Of a DNA stretch of 64,000 bases, positions 54,348 to 63,935 are shown piece after piece; within the stretch, counting starts at the first letter, position 1; each line of letters begins with the position of its first letter. The notes under the pieces were generated by a model. It had not been told where the DNA came from. It saw only the letters and a list, made by a program, of their open reading frames with translations, and ran no database searches. The position numbers and the translations under genes were made by a program. Source of the DNA: Ferroplasma sp. (GTDB taxonomy: Archaea > Thermoplasmatota > Thermoplasmata > Thermoplasmatales > Thermoplasmataceae); assembly GCF_031200575.1 (NCBI RefSeq), contig NZ_CP133597.1, positions 620,001 through 684,000 of the forward strand, in the 5' to 3' direction.

Positions 54348-54647
54348 ATGGAATACGGATGTTATGTATGCAACAAAATAATAAAGACAGGTGAGAAATT
54401 TACCTTCACCAAGGAAGGGCCGGTACATATGGATTGCTTTGTGGCTGCAGAGAGAAAGAAGGTGCCAGAGGGAAAGGCTGAATATCTCAGAAACCTTAGC
54501 ATGATACTTGATTATGAATTAACCATGCTTGTAAGCCTTCTAAGCCTGAAATCAGAAGATAAAGAAACATCTGAATTGATAAGGCGTAGAATAAATGCAA
54601 TAGAAAAACAGGCCGGGGAAACAACCGGGCTTATTTATAATTTATAA
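54348..54647 (+). CDS. DUF2175-like small zinc-motif protein
   Basis: A 99-residue protein beginning EYGCYVCNKIIKTGEKFTFTKEGPVHMDCFVAAE. Two Cys in C-x-x-C and a later H-x-x-C make one probable zinc site, as in the archaeal DUF2175 family. The remainder is a helical hairpin (ILDYELTMLVSLLSLK...ELIRRRINAIEKQ). Function unknown; a nucleic-acid or protein-binding role is typical of such zinc motifs. It converges with rps27ae three bases away. Confidence 0.75.
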   Translation: MEYGCYVCNKIIKTGEKFTFTKEGPVHMDCFVAAERKKVPEGKAEYLRNLSMILDYELTMLVSLLSLKSEDKETSELIRRRINAIEKQAGETTGLIYNL

Positions 54648-54650
54648 AAA

Positions 54651-54806
54651 TTATTTTTTCTTTTTGAATTCAGTATAGCCACACTTTCCACATGTATAGC
54701 GGTCTGAGTGCTCTGCAAGATAAACACCTGCACCGCATCTGGGGCATGTTCTTCTTTTTCTTACTATCTTTCCTTCTTCAACTGCGTACAATTCTCTCTT
54801 TTCCAT
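54651..54806 (-). CDS. rps27ae: 30S ribosomal protein S27ae
   Basis: Small ribosomal protein of 51 residues, easily overlooked because of its length. The translated protein starts [20 protein letters not shown] and has a zinc ribbon with Cys21, Cys24, Cys39 and Cys42 (CPRCGAG and CGKCGYTEF), ending in four lysines. This is the archaeal S27ae without ubiquitin fusion. Its ATG shares one base with the stop of rps24e (TAATG), placing it as the last gene of the rpoE1 operon, where it is normally found in archaea. Confidence 0.95.
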   Translation of the reverse strand: MEKRELYAVEEGKIVRKRRTCPRCGAGVYLAEHSDRYTCGKCGYTEFKKKK

Positions 54807-55123
54807 TATTTACTCTCCTTTTCCTTTAATCCATTCCTTATGAGTTCATAATCTGGCTCATATAACATAGCATGCTCCTTGGTATCATATATTTTAACAT
54901 AGCCCTTAAGTGAATCCTTTCCCGTCTCCTGTATATTCCTGTCCACTATTATTACATCTTCCTTGGCCTTATAATAATCCACAAAAAGATCCTTTATTTC
55001 CTTTCTGCTTACAGTTTTTCCAGATTTGAAATCCAGAGTATATTTTATCTCCTTCCTGAACAGCAGCTTGTTATCCCTTTCGGAATCGACGCTGAAATTT
55101 TTTATCATTTTTTCATTGCTCAT
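54806..55123 (-). CDS. rps24e: 30S ribosomal protein S24e
   Basis: Small-subunit protein shared with eukaryotes, 105 residues. [47 protein letters not shown] is diagnostic, followed by [26 protein letters not shown]. It lies within the rpoE1-spt4-DPCK-rps24e-rps27ae operon, overlapping the DPCK gene by 11 bases and sharing a base with rps27ae. Confidence 0.95.
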   Translation of the reverse strand: MSNEKMIKNFSVDSERDNKLLFRKEIKYTLDFKSGKTVSRKEIKDLFVDYYKAKEDVIIVDRNIQETGKDSLKGYVKIYDTKEHAMLYEPDYELIRNGLKEKESK

Positions 55124-55619
55124 TTCTATACATCTCCATTATCATATTTTCAATTTCCTTTTTTATATCCTCATTAACTTTTATGAATGCCATACCTGTA
55201 TCAGGTACACCATAAACTATTACTGTATTATTATCTGCATAAAAGATTATTGGTATTACCGCCAGGTCTTCCTCTCCCCTAACCTCGATTCTCCCACTTC
55301 CATCTCCTTCCATAAAACTTGCTATGGCATTCATCAACTGGAGTGATATTGTTCCGGGTGGATTCACCACCTCACAGGAACCCTTTACATGCTCAAAATG
55401 CCTCTCATCCCTCTTTGTTACAAGGTCAACAACCTGAAGCTTAATCCCTATTCCTGCCTTTAGAAGATTTTCTGTTGTAACATCACCCACAGATACAATT
55501 TTATTATGCATTGCAAGAAGCCTTATATCGTCTAAATTACATAAAGAATATTTGAAACTCTTTATGGTATTCCGTGCATTATCCCCTACTGTAATGTCAC
55601 GATCTAACTTTAATGGCAT
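55113..55619 (-). CDS. GTP-dependent dephospho-CoA kinase (DUF359 family)
   Basis: Last step of coenzyme A synthesis in archaea, using GTP instead of ATP; the DUF359 family was assigned this role in Thermococcus. It has 168 residues. [51 protein letters not shown] and [38 protein letters not shown] are conserved blocks. It begins 23 bases before the end of spt4, and no other in-frame start would shorten the overlap without losing the first domain. Position between spt4 and rps24e is a common archaeal arrangement. Confidence 0.9.
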   Translation of the reverse strand: MPLKLDRDITVGDNARNTIKSFKYSLCNLDDIRLLAMHNKIVSVGDVTTENLLKAGIGIKLQVVDLVTKRDERHFEHVKGSCEVVNPPGTISLQLMNAIASFMEGDGSGRIEVRGEEDLAVIPIIFYADNNTVIVYGVPDTGMAFIKVNEDIKKEIENMIMEMYRNEQ

Positions 55620-55788
55620 ATATACCTGGTTCCCTTATATCTGCCTTCTGGGCTATCTGTGAGTTTACGTCATTTATTATCAAAAATCCGAACCAGTCAG
55701 GTTTTGTTCTTTCCTCACCATGGACGGGGCAGACATCCTCTGTTGTCAATCTTTTGCATATCCTGCAGGCCTTATATACTTTCGCCAT
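55597..55788 (-). CDS. spt4: Transcription elongation factor Spt4
   Basis: Zinc-ribbon partner of Spt5 on RNA polymerase, increasing processivity (also called RpoE2). From the ATG at 55788 it has 63 residues; a TTG four codons earlier overlaps rpoE1. Cys8, Cys11 and Cys20 with His23 (CRICKRLTTEDVCPVHGEE) form the zinc site, then the conserved W-F-G-F-L-I-I-N-D and carboxy-terminal [18 protein letters not shown] is about six bases before the ATG. It sits directly after rpoE1 in the operon. Confidence 0.94.
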   Translation of the reverse strand: MAKVYKACRICKRLTTEDVCPVHGEERTKPDWFGFLIINDVNSQIAQKADIREPGIYAIKVRS

Positions 55789-55796
55789 CTTATCCC

Positions 55797-56372
55797 TCAA
55801 TTATTTATGTCCTGTTTTTGTGCCCACTCAGGCTTTCCAAGACCCGGCTGCTTAGCCGTAAATCCTATTTTGCTATCAGAGAGTGATGCAGATGCAAGGT
55901 TCAATGCAACTATTCTAACCCTGATCTTATCTCCGACTTTAAGTTCCATCTTTGTATCCTTTCCTACTATTCTTTGATTATCCATATCAACATTTATGGA
56001 ATCATCCATGATCTGGCTGATGTGCAGCAAGCCCTCAAATGGCCCGAATCTTATAAATGCGCCAAATTTCTGAATTCCCTCTACGATTCCATCAACAACC
56101 TCCTGCATCCTGGGAAAATATGCAAGGGCAGTATAATGAATTGGCTGGTAGACCCCACCATCTCCATGAACTATAGTGCCTTCCCCCTTCATTTCAATGT
56201 TGCTTACTGAAACTATATATGCTTTCCCCAGGCTCTTTTCACCTTCCAGTATGTCTACCAGTTTCCCCTCCAGAATTGATTTTGATGCCTCAATAACGGC
56301 CTCGGAATAATCATCATTTAACAGTTCAGGCGGAACCCTGATTACGTATTCATCTTCAAGCAATATGTACAT
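55797..56372 (-). CDS. rpoE1: DNA-directed RNA polymerase subunit Rpo7 (RpoE1)
   Basis: Stalk subunit of archaeal RNA polymerase, homologue of Rpb7, pairing with Rpo4 and binding emerging RNA. It has 191 residues: an amino-terminal RNP-like tip domain (1-80) and an S1/OB RNA-binding domain (about 81-160; VVDGIVEGIQKFGAFIRFGPFEGLLHISQI). VRVPPELLNDD and GRIVHGDGGVYQPIHYTA-like IVHGDGGVYQP are family features. First gene of the operon leading to spt4, DPCK, S24e and S27ae; divergent from asnS. Confidence 0.94.
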   Translation of the reverse strand: MYILLEDEYVIRVPPELLNDDYSEAVIEASKSILEGKLVDILEGEKSLGKAYIVSVSNIEMKGEGTIVHGDGGVYQPIHYTALAYFPRMQEVVDGIVEGIQKFGAFIRFGPFEGLLHISQIMDDSINVDMDNQRIVGKDTKMELKVGDKIRVRIVALNLASASLSDSKIGFTAKQPGLGKPEWAQKQDINN

Positions 56373-56451
56373 ATTAATTCTCCTCTAAAATACTGATAAA
56401 GAATTTAATAATATTATAAATATTTATGTATTTTAGAAACCTAAAAAATAT

Positions 56452-57765
56452 ATGCATAATTCCTATTCACCCCTAATGGAAAAAATCAGGGACATATTAT
56501 CAGATAATTTTACTGGCAAGGAAGTCTCCATAAGGGGCTGGGTATACAGAATTAGGAGCTCTGGCAGGATCACCTTTATCGTCCTGCGGGATTCAACAGA
56601 TATTGTACAGTGTGTGGCATCCTCAGATGATCTGAGCCCGGAGGCCATGAAAGACCTGTCATCTCTTACGGTAGAAAGTAGCCTGGAGCTATCTGGGACA
56701 TTAAGAAAGGATCCCAGGGCAGTTACAGGTTATGAGCTTTCAATAAATACATACAAAATTTACGAAAGGAATGAAAATTTTCCCATAGCCAGGGATCTGG
56801 GCGAGGAATTTCTACTGGACAACAGGCATCTATGGCTAAGGAGCCGGGAATTTACCGCTGTGTTGAAAATAAGGTCAACGGTGTTCAAGGCTTTTACAGA
56901 TTACTTTTACGGGAATGGGTACTATCAGGTCCAGGCCCCCATGTTTGTTTCCACAGCGACCGAGGGCGGTGCATCGCTTTTCAATGTGGATTACTTCGGT
57001 GAGAAGGTTAACCTGACACAGAGCTCACAGTTTTATCTTGAAACCATGATATTCAGCCTGGAAAAGGTTTTTACAATAGCCCCCAGTTTCAGGGCGGAAA
57101 AATCCAGGACAAGAAGGCACCTCACAGAATACTGGCACGCAGAGGGCGAGGCCGCGTGGTATAACAATGAGGATATGATGGAGGATGAGGAAAAGATGAT
57201 CAAATTCATCATTGATGCGGTGCTGAAAAATAACATGGATGATCTTAAAATAATCAACAGGGACCCGGCCAAACTGGAAAACATAAAAGTGCCTTTTCAG
57301 AGAATAAGGTACAGGGACCTGATAGAAAAGGCCAGAGAATTTGGCATGAACCTGAAATATGGCGATGATCTGGGTGCAGATGAAGAATATGGAATAATGG
57401 TACATTTCGACAATCCAATATTTGTTACAGACTACCCGGAATCATTAAAGACTTTTTACCACAGGCCTGATCCAGAAAGCCCCGGGGAGATACTCTGCCA
57501 TGATCTGCTCGCCCCTGAGGGCTACGGTGAGGTACTTGGTGGCGGTGAAAGAATTTATGACCTGGAAGAGCTCCTTGACAGGATCAAGAAAAATGGGCTC
57601 AGCCCGGAAGATTATTACTGGTACGTTGACCTAAGAAGATATGGAAGCATACCCCATAGCGGCTTTGGTCTGGGTCTTGACAGGCTTGTTATGTGGATAT
57701 GCGGGCTTTCCAATATAAGGGAAACAATCCCGTATCCAAGGACAATAAGGCGGGTAAAGCCATGA
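56452..57765 (+). CDS. asnS: Asparaginyl-tRNA synthetase
   Basis: Class IIb synthetase charging tRNA-Asn, 437 residues. An OB-fold anticodon domain (1-105; [23 protein letters not shown]) leads to the catalytic core: motif 2 region [24 protein letters not shown] and motif 3 [61 protein letters not shown] is the archaeal AsnRS pattern; an aspartyl enzyme differs in these blocks. Presence of AsnRS implies direct Asn-tRNA formation. Its stop overlaps hemE by four bases. Confidence 0.93.
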   Translation: MHNSYSPLMEKIRDILSDNFTGKEVSIRGWVYRIRSSGRITFIVLRDSTDIVQCVASSDDLSPEAMKDLSSLTVESSLELSGTLRKDPRAVTGYELSINTYKIYERNENFPIARDLGEEFLLDNRHLWLRSREFTAVLKIRSTVFKAFTDYFYGNGYYQVQAPMFVSTATEGGASLFNVDYFGEKVNLTQSSQFYLETMIFSLEKVFTIAPSFRAEKSRTRRHLTEYWHAEGEAAWYNNEDMMEDEEKMIKFIIDAVLKNNMDDLKIINRDPAKLENIKVPFQRIRYRDLIEKAREFGMNLKYGDDLGADEEYGIMVHFDNPIFVTDYPESLKTFYHRPDPESPGEILCHDLLAPEGYGEVLGGGERIYDLEELLDRIKKNGLSPEDYYWYVDLRRYGSIPHSGFGLGLDRLVMWICGLSNIRETIPYPRTIRRVKP

Positions 57766-58775
57766 ATAATTTTATTGCGGCGCTGCGCGGAGACCAGCAT
57801 GAGAGGATACCTGTGTGGTTTATGCGCCAGGCAGGGCGGTACATGCCTGAATATCAGGAAATCAGAAAAAACTATAATATAAGGCAGATGTGCATGGACC
57901 CTGCTATTACGGAAAAAATAACCTATCTCCCGGTAAACGCACTGAATGTTGATGCGGCAATTATATTTGCAGATATAATACTTCCACTGGAGGCAATGGG
58001 ATACAGCATAGATTTCAATGCAAATGGTCCGGTGATCCAGAATGGTTACAGAAATAATCCCGAGATGAACGGTATCCATGAATTTGATAGCAATGCACTT
58101 CAATACAGGACAATGGACGCCATAAGGCTGTTCAAGCAAAAACACCCTGAGACACCTATAATAGGGTTTTCCGGGGGGATCATAACAGTGCTGTCCTATC
58201 TTCTGTCCGGCACGTCGGATAATAACCTCATATATACCAAAAAAATTATGCTCAACGACAGTGCTTTTACAGTCATCAAGAATATGATTAAAAATATGAT
58301 CATAACCTATTTGAAAATGCAGATCAGTGCCGGTGTGGATGCAGTACAAATTTTCGATTCATGGCTGGGATCGCTTTCTCCCTATATGTTTGAGAAATAT
58401 CTGAAAAAGGACATAATGGAAATCGTGGGTGAAATAAAGGGCAAAATACCCCTTATATACTTCTCAACAGGAAATTCAGGCATGATTGAACAGTTCAATG
58501 GCATTAAACCAGATGTTATAAGTCTTGACTGGAGAATCAGCATAGACCGTGCAGGAAAAATACTCAGGCCGGAGATTGGAATCCAGGGTAACCTTGACCC
58601 CTATGTTGCTCAGTACGGTAAAGGACCAGCTATAGAGGAAACAAAATCAATTCTGAAACAGGCCGCAGGAATAAACAACTATGTGTTCAACCTGGGGCAT
58701 GGTGTGCTTCCTGAAACATCACCAAACACGCTTAAGGAAATCGTTGAAACAGTACATGATCACAATTTTCATTAA
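57762..58775 (+). CDS. hemE: Uroporphyrinogen decarboxylase
   Basis: Removes four carboxyl groups from uroporphyrinogen III to make coproporphyrinogen III. From the ATG at 57762 it has 337 residues, the usual length; it overlaps the asnS stop (ATGA). [56 protein letters not shown] and [14 protein letters not shown] are conserved pocket blocks with the invariant Arg and Asp. It indicates heme synthesis through coproporphyrin, not the siroheme branch used by many archaea. hemH follows. Confidence 0.93.
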   Translation: MNNFIAALRGDQHERIPVWFMRQAGRYMPEYQEIRKNYNIRQMCMDPAITEKITYLPVNALNVDAAIIFADIILPLEAMGYSIDFNANGPVIQNGYRNNPEMNGIHEFDSNALQYRTMDAIRLFKQKHPETPIIGFSGGIITVLSYLLSGTSDNNLIYTKKIMLNDSAFTVIKNMIKNMIITYLKMQISAGVDAVQIFDSWLGSLSPYMFEKYLKKDIMEIVGEIKGKIPLIYFSTGNSGMIEQFNGIKPDVISLDWRISIDRAGKILRPEIGIQGNLDPYVAQYGKGPAIEETKSILKQAAGINNYVFNLGHGVLPETSPNTLKEIVETVHDHNFH

Positions 58776-58828
58776 CCTTTATAATTATTTTTAAGAAAAT
58801 AATAAATCTGTGGAAAAAATATGCAGTA

Positions 58829-59704
58829 ATGAAAAAGGTAATACTGCTCAGTTATGGCAGCCCTGAGAGGATAGAAGATGTGCCGGCATACCTGTCCGGA
58901 ATTTTTGAGGGAAAGCCCGTACCGGAAAAAATTATGGATGAGAACATAAAAAAATATGAGATGGTAAATGGTCAATCCCCCTCAAATCAGATTATAAAAA
59001 ATCTGATGAAGAAGGTAGGGAGGCTCCTGGCCAAATACGGAGATTTTGATATTGTGGACGCATACAAGCACTGGCATCCCGGTATAGAAGAGGTTGTCTC
59101 ATCCCTTGATCCGGATTACGAGGAAATTATAGCACTTCCACTTTTTGCATTTAAGTCAAACAACATTAAAAAATCTTATGAAATTCCGCTGCAAAAAGGA
59201 TTGAACGGGAAAAATGTAAAATTAAAATTCATTAATGGACTGGATAGAAACATACTCGCCTGTATGTGGGCATCTGAAATAAGCAGGTATATGTATGAAT
59301 ATGACAACTTCCTGTTTACAGCCCACAGCCTCCCTTTGATTGATGATGAAAGTGATTATGTCAGTTCTCTTGAAAGAAATGCAAAGGACATTTCCAGAAT
59401 ACTTGGTATAAATAAGTACTACACTGCGTTCTATAGCCAGGGCCCCTATGGGAAATGGATCCAGCCATCAATTTATGACCTGCTGGATCAGTTCAGGAAG
59501 GATAATGTGGACAGCATCCTGGTATCGCCTGTTGGATTCCTTTATGAGCACCTGGAAATCCTCTACGACCTGGACGTAAAATACAGGGACTTTTTATCAG
59601 ATCATGGAATAAAATACGCCCGTGCAAAAACACCATCGGATTCTGATGAAATGGCAGTGCTGATCAAGAATATAATACTTGATAGCGCTGGTCTCAGGGA
59701 TTGA
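58829..59704 (+). CDS. hemH: Ferrochelatase family protein (heme or coproheme)
   Basis: Inserts ferrous iron into protoporphyrin IX or coproporphyrin III, 291 residues, monofunctional and soluble. LLSYGSPERIEDVPAYLSGIFEGKPVP opens as in ferrochelatases, FTAHSLP is the signature with the metal-side His, QGPYGKWIQPS and VSPVGFLYEHLEILYDLD hold the catalytic Glu/Asp region. Lacks a [2Fe-2S] tail. With hemE it suggests the coproporphyrin-dependent route, but the next enzymes are outside the window, so substrate choice is open. About 50 bases separate it from hemE. Confidence 0.88.
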   Translation: MKKVILLSYGSPERIEDVPAYLSGIFEGKPVPEKIMDENIKKYEMVNGQSPSNQIIKNLMKKVGRLLAKYGDFDIVDAYKHWHPGIEEVVSSLDPDYEEIIALPLFAFKSNNIKKSYEIPLQKGLNGKNVKLKFINGLDRNILACMWASEISRYMYEYDNFLFTAHSLPLIDDESDYVSSLERNAKDISRILGINKYYTAFYSQGPYGKWIQPSIYDLLDQFRKDNVDSILVSPVGFLYEHLEILYDLDVKYRDFLSDHGIKYARAKTPSDSDEMAVLIKNIILDSAGLRD

Positions 59705-59817
59705 AATTCATGAATTCTATATAAATATTTTTATAAATTTGTTTTTAAGCTGGTGACATTCTCCCATAGATAATGGAAGTGGCTTCTCGCTTAAGAGTTA
59801 AATCTTTTTAAGCTTTA

Positions 59818-60732
59818 ATGCATAACTATGCTATGGAATCATACAGCATCTTTTGCTACAATGCCTCCGATTACATAAAGGAGATTGCCAAGGTTGGAAC
59901 CAATAGCGATATACAGTTATACCATAGAAAGGACGGTGATACCATAATGACATTTATCGAGCCGGTTAAGTACCCAGAGAAAATCTCATCCCTAACGGAC
60001 TCTATATACCCTTCCGATATGGCAATAATAAAGGTAACTGCAATAAACCGTGATCTCGGCGAAGTTATAGTTGCACTTGACCTAATGGGGAAAACTACAG
60101 GATTTATAATAGCTACAGAAGAACAGCAGCCAGCAGTGAGGAAAATCCTGGAAAACACATCCCTGAAAGGGTTCAAATTTTTCCAGGGAAAACCAATGGA
60201 GCTTATAGACGAAATAAAAAAGGTGAAAATAAGCCGCAGTGATAAGGATAATCTTACTGTTATAGATCATTTCTTCAAGGTAAAGGGAGTAGGCACAGTG
60301 GCACTGGGTTTTGTTCTTTCTGGCAGCGTGTCAAGGCATCAGAAGCTCATACTATCAGATCTGGATAGGGAGGTTGAGGTAAGGTCAATACAGATGAATG
60401 ACGAGGACGTTGAGACTGCGCCTGCAGGGTCCAGAGTTGGGCTCGCCCTTAAAAATATAGAGCCCACAGACATGGAGCGCGGCATGTTTCTGTCTGATAA
60501 ATCTTTCAAATATGCAGGGGAAATAAAGGGGAATGTACTTCCCCAGAAAAGCCTAAAACTGAATCTGGGAGATAACTTCGAGGTTTTCGTATCGGATATA
60601 ATGAGATTCCAGAGGGGGAAGTTTGAAAATGATCATATTCTCCTTGATAAAAAAATCCCTGTGGTAAAAAACAGGGTTGTTGTTGCCAGCAATAATATAG
60701 TTCCAAGGGTATTTGGAACCATTAACCTTTAA
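59818..60732 (+). CDS. EF-Tu/SelB-like protein lacking GTPase motifs
   Basis: A 304-residue protein related to translation GTPases. Residues about 145-230 match EF-Tu domain II (VIDHFFKVKGVGTVALGFVLSGSVSRHQKLILS...VRSIQMNDEDVETAPAGSRVGLALKNIE), and the end resembles domain III. The first 135 residues occupy the GTPase position but show no P-loop (GxxxxGK[ST]), no DxxG and no NKxD; the related region ITVTAI-like AIIKVTAINRDLGEVIVALDLMGKTTGFII remains. So it cannot bind GTP in the usual way. Similar proteins occur in several archaea. The ATG at 59833 is an alternative start. Its end overlaps convergent purD by 11 bases. Role in translation is inferred. Confidence 0.75.
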   Translation: MHNYAMESYSIFCYNASDYIKEIAKVGTNSDIQLYHRKDGDTIMTFIEPVKYPEKISSLTDSIYPSDMAIIKVTAINRDLGEVIVALDLMGKTTGFIIATEEQQPAVRKILENTSLKGFKFFQGKPMELIDEIKKVKISRSDKDNLTVIDHFFKVKGVGTVALGFVLSGSVSRHQKLILSDLDREVEVRSIQMNDEDVETAPAGSRVGLALKNIEPTDMERGMFLSDKSFKYAGEIKGNVLPQKSLKLNLGDNFEVFVSDIMRFQRGKFENDHILLDKKIPVVKNRVVVASNNIVPRVFGTINL

Positions 60733-61999
60733 TTTTTCTCTTCAGCATCTGTTCAGTCCCTATGTCGTGCCGGATATAATAATCACCGGATATATACTGC
60801 AATTTTTCCTCCACTATATCAGAAGCTTCATAAATGCTATCACCAATTCCTATAAGGGCCAGAGCCCGGGATTTAGAAGTTTTTACCCTGTTCATTGTTC
60901 CGGAAACAGAAGAATAGTACAGCCTGAAATTATCAGATTCTATATTGTCCTTAATTGTAATTTCCGACTCGGCAGGTTTTATTCCATATCCAGGAGGCAC
61001 AATATATTTCAGAACGGTGGCTTTACTCATAAACTTAATATTGTCCTTGAGGGTTTCGCTGTAAATATCCAGAAAAATATCTACAAGATTTGATTTCAGG
61101 ATCGTAAGGACATTTATGCCCTCCGGATCTGCAAACCTTGAATTGACCTCAATAACCTTTACCCCGTGATCCGTATCCATGAACTGACCGTATATAACGC
61201 CCTTAAATGGATTGCCATCCTCCTTCATTGAATTCACAATTTTTTTCAGAATTTCCCTAGCCTCGTTAACGGTATCTATGGTAATGAATGGAAGGATGAA
61301 ATTCTTATCTGAGATAGATCCCATGCCTCCTGTATTAGGGCCAAGATCATCCTCATAAAGCCTTTTATAATCCTGTACAACCGGCATAAAAGCAATATGT
61401 GTCCCATCTGTGAATGCCTGAATTGAGAACTCCTCACCGATCTCCCTCTTTTCCAGCAACACCTTTCCATCCCTTTCAAGGATTTCTGATCCGTATGCTA
61501 TTGCCTCAGCAGCTCCATTTATCTGGAGCCCCATGACCTTTACACCCTTTCCACCTGTGAGCCCTATTGGTTTAATTGCATATTCACCATCATTTTCCTT
61601 GAAGAATTTTTCAAGATCTTCCCTGCTCTTTATCAGTGTGTTTTCAATATCCCCTTTTATCCTGTATTTTTTCATAAGGCCACGCATGTACTCCTTGGAA
61701 GTTTCAATCATTGCGGCCTTCTGTGTCGGAGATGCCACCGGTATATGATTCTCCAGAAGCCTGTCAACAAGGTCCGTTTCCAGGACCCCGTCAGGTCCAA
61801 TAAATGCAATGTCAATTTTATTTTTTTTGGCAAAATCAACTATCTTATATGAATCTGCACTGTATTCCATAACATCTTTCGATAGCCTCAATATTGATGG
61901 ATTGTCATTGGTAACTACAGAATATAGCGTATCAGTTTCCCTGATTTTCCTTGCAATCGCATCTTCCCTGCCTCCACTGCCTACAAGTAAAACGTTCAT
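60722..61999 (-). CDS. purD: Phosphoribosylamine-glycine ligase
   Basis: ATP-grasp ligase, second step of purine synthesis, joining glycine to phosphoribosylamine. It has 425 residues, standard length. MNVLLVGSGGREDAIARKI start, IAFIGPDGVLETDLVDRL, PSPTQKAAMIETSKEYMRGLMKKY-type segment, YAIKPIGLTGGKGVKVMG (ATP-grasp loop), DYKRLYEDDLGPNTGGMGS and EVNSRFADPEGIN are diagnostic. The start overlaps scpB by four bases (ATGA), so the pair is cotranscribed. guaAA is the other purine gene in this window. Confidence 0.95.
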   Translation of the reverse strand: MNVLLVGSGGREDAIARKIRETDTLYSVVTNDNPSILRLSKDVMEYSADSYKIVDFAKKNKIDIAFIGPDGVLETDLVDRLLENHIPVASPTQKAAMIETSKEYMRGLMKKYRIKGDIENTLIKSREDLEKFFKENDGEYAIKPIGLTGGKGVKVMGLQINGAAEAIAYGSEILERDGKVLLEKREIGEEFSIQAFTDGTHIAFMPVVQDYKRLYEDDLGPNTGGMGSISDKNFILPFITIDTVNEAREILKKIVNSMKEDGNPFKGVIYGQFMDTDHGVKVIEVNSRFADPEGINVLTILKSNLVDIFLDIYSETLKDNIKFMSKATVLKYIVPPGYGIKPAESEITIKDNIESDNFRLYYSSVSGTMNRVKTSKSRALALIGIGDSIYEASDIVEEKLQYISGDYYIRHDIGTEQMLKRKIKG

Positions 62000-62475
62000 T
62001 GTTCCTCTGCACGTAATGTCCTCTTGTTAATATTAAATTTACGGTGAAACTCTGTTGTAACCTTATATTTATGTGTATTCCTGTATTTCCTTGATGATAC
62101 CATACCACCCTTCTTCAATTTTTCAAGGTCCTCCTTATAGTCATATCCGAAATTTTCCCTGAGGTCTCCTGATATTGCCTCACCATTCATCTTGAAAATA
62201 TAGGAAAGCATAGCAAGCTGTTTCTCTGAGAATTCCTTCTCTATAAAAGGTTCCACAACTGGAACCATATTCTCACTCAATTTAATCTTATAACTGTTTC
62301 CGAACTGCCCAACCTTCAGGGAGCTATTTATGTCCTCATAGTTTCTTGATATCTCCTTTATTGCCCTGCTGAACTCTGCAGTACTGATGCCAAGATACTC
62401 TGAAATTTCTGATGCCTTCAATGGCTCCCGTGATGAATAAAGTATAGCCTCAATTTTTTTGGAGATGTCGTTCAT
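61996..62475 (-). CDS. scpB: Segregation and condensation protein B-like (ScpB)
   Basis: ScpB-type protein, 159 residues, a pair of winged-helix domains that bridge ScpA and SMC in chromosome condensation. SKKIEAILYSSREPLKASEISEYLGIS and SEKQLAMLSYIFKMNGEAISGDLRENFG give the two winged helices; the ScpB-style linker is LKVGQFGNSYKI. The SMC and ScpA genes are not in the window. First in a unit with purD, overlapping it by four bases. Confidence 0.85.
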   Translation of the reverse strand: MNDISKKIEAILYSSREPLKASEISEYLGISTAEFSRAIKEISRNYEDINSSLKVGQFGNSYKIKLSENMVPVVEPFIEKEFSEKQLAMLSYIFKMNGEAISGDLRENFGYDYKEDLEKLKKGGMVSSRKYRNTHKYKVTTEFHRKFNINKRTLRAEEQ

Positions 62476-62585
62476 TGTAAATCATTATAAAAAATAGAAT
62501 TTAAATGTATTGAATTAAATTTCCATCTTGATTTTAGATTACTGGACATTAGAAAAACTAATTATATAATTTTGCATATCTCGCT

Positions 62586-63935
62586 ATGCATTTTGAGAAG
62601 AAGGACGGTGTAAATCCTCAATATGCATACGGGGAATTCGATCCTGTCCCATATGACATGCGGAAAAATAATTCTTCAGAACTTTTTACCATATGGTTTG
62701 CCTCCAACCTGACTGTAGGGGATTTTGCCATCGGGTTTATACCGGTACTGCTTGGCCTTAGCATCCAGATGGCCCTATTTTCAATGATCCTCGGCAGTAT
62801 AATGGGGTCTCTCCTGGTAGGGTTTATGTCAAAAACAGGCACGCTTACAGGGCTTCCCCAGATGATACTGGGGAGGCGTGCCTTCGGGAAGCATTTTGGC
62901 ATATTCATGACAGGACTTCAGTGGCTAAATACACTGGGCTGGCTTACAGTTAATCTTATACTTGCATCATTTGCCTTTTCACTGGCTTTCCATATACCCT
63001 ATTATGAAATTTCAATACTTGCCATGGCGGTTGTAATATTCCTGATATCTAATTCGGGAAGAAAGGCCATTTCGTATTTTGAAAAAACAATGTCACTTGT
63101 GCTGGGAATTCTGTTTATCTTTATAGTAGCCAATGCCACTTTCCATGCAGGCGAACTTTATGCATATAAACCCATGTATTATGGTTTCGGTGTAGCATTT
63201 GGAATAACACTTGCAACGTCATTTTCGTATCTTATGTCATGGGGCCCCTATGCTGCTGATTATTCCCGTTACAACAAAACCAGGAACTCGTTTATATATA
63301 CCTTCAGTGGTGGGCTTCTGGCTACTGTATGGGCTGAAATTGCGGGACTTTTAGTGGCAATAATGTCCCTGAATCCATCTGGAAACCCGGCAGGCGATCT
63401 CAGCTCTGTCCTTGGGTCTTACGGGGTTATAGGGCTATCTGCGATCTTCCTGGGAGGAATAGCTGCGGATGCCATAAACCTCTACTCAAATTCAATATCA
63501 CTGAAAAGCACAGGCCTGAATCTAAGAAGGATATACACTGTTGCCACAGGGATTATTATAGCAACAGTGCTATCCATAATACTCTATACCAGATTTTATT
63601 CATTTTATGAGGATTTCCTGTTCCTGCTTGACTACTGGATAACTCCGTGGCTCGGAATAATGATTGCCGATTTTTTCATAGTGAATAAAAATAATGCATT
63701 CAATTTCAAATCCATACCGGGATTCAATGTTTCAGGAATATTTTCATACTTTATGGCCCTGGCAATTTCCATACCATTCATGGACCCGGGAATAATTTAT
63801 GAGGGCGTTATATCAAAATTATACCTGGGCGGTGTTGATATAAGCTATTATATATCCTTTATTCTGGCACTTTTACTGTATCCACTTATGAGAAAAATAA
63901 TTAATAGATTCAATATACACATACATGCTGAATGA
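62586..63935 (+). CDS. NCS1-family nucleobase permease (purine/cytosine type)
   Basis: Cytosine/purine/allantoin-type permease of 449 residues, 12 hydrophobic segments. FDPVPYDMRKNNSSELFTIWFASNLTVGDFAIGFIPVLLGLS matches the NCS1 start, GLPQMILGRRAFG and SYLMSWGPYAADYSRY are family blocks, and the carboxy part keeps the LDYWITPWLGIMIADF segment. Probable proton- or sodium-coupled import of a nucleobase. The last 11 bases overlap the start of a likely dCTP deaminase, so pyrimidine salvage is suggested: cytosine or uracil as substrate. Confidence 0.88.
   Translation: MHFEKKDGVNPQYAYGEFDPVPYDMRKNNSSELFTIWFASNLTVGDFAIGFIPVLLGLSIQMALFSMILGSIMGSLLVGFMSKTGTLTGLPQMILGRRAFGKHFGIFMTGLQWLNTLGWLTVNLILASFAFSLAFHIPYYEISILAMAVVIFLISNSGRKAISYFEKTMSLVLGILFIFIVANATFHAGELYAYKPMYYGFGVAFGITLATSFSYLMSWGPYAADYSRYNKTRNSFIYTFSGGLLATVWAEIAGLLVAIMSLNPSGNPAGDLSSVLGSYGVIGLSAIFLGGIAADAINLYSNSISLKSTGLNLRRIYTVATGIIIATVLSIILYTRFYSFYEDFLFLLDYWITPWLGIMIADFFIVNKNNAFNFKSIPGFNVSGIFSYFMALAISIPFMDPGIIYEGVISKLYLGGVDISYYISFILALLLYPLMRKIINRFNIHIHAE

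Noticed and set aside
59707-59720. AATTCATGAATT palindrome after hemH
   Set aside because: Short AT-rich symmetry expected by chance in this base composition; not placed at a promoter start.
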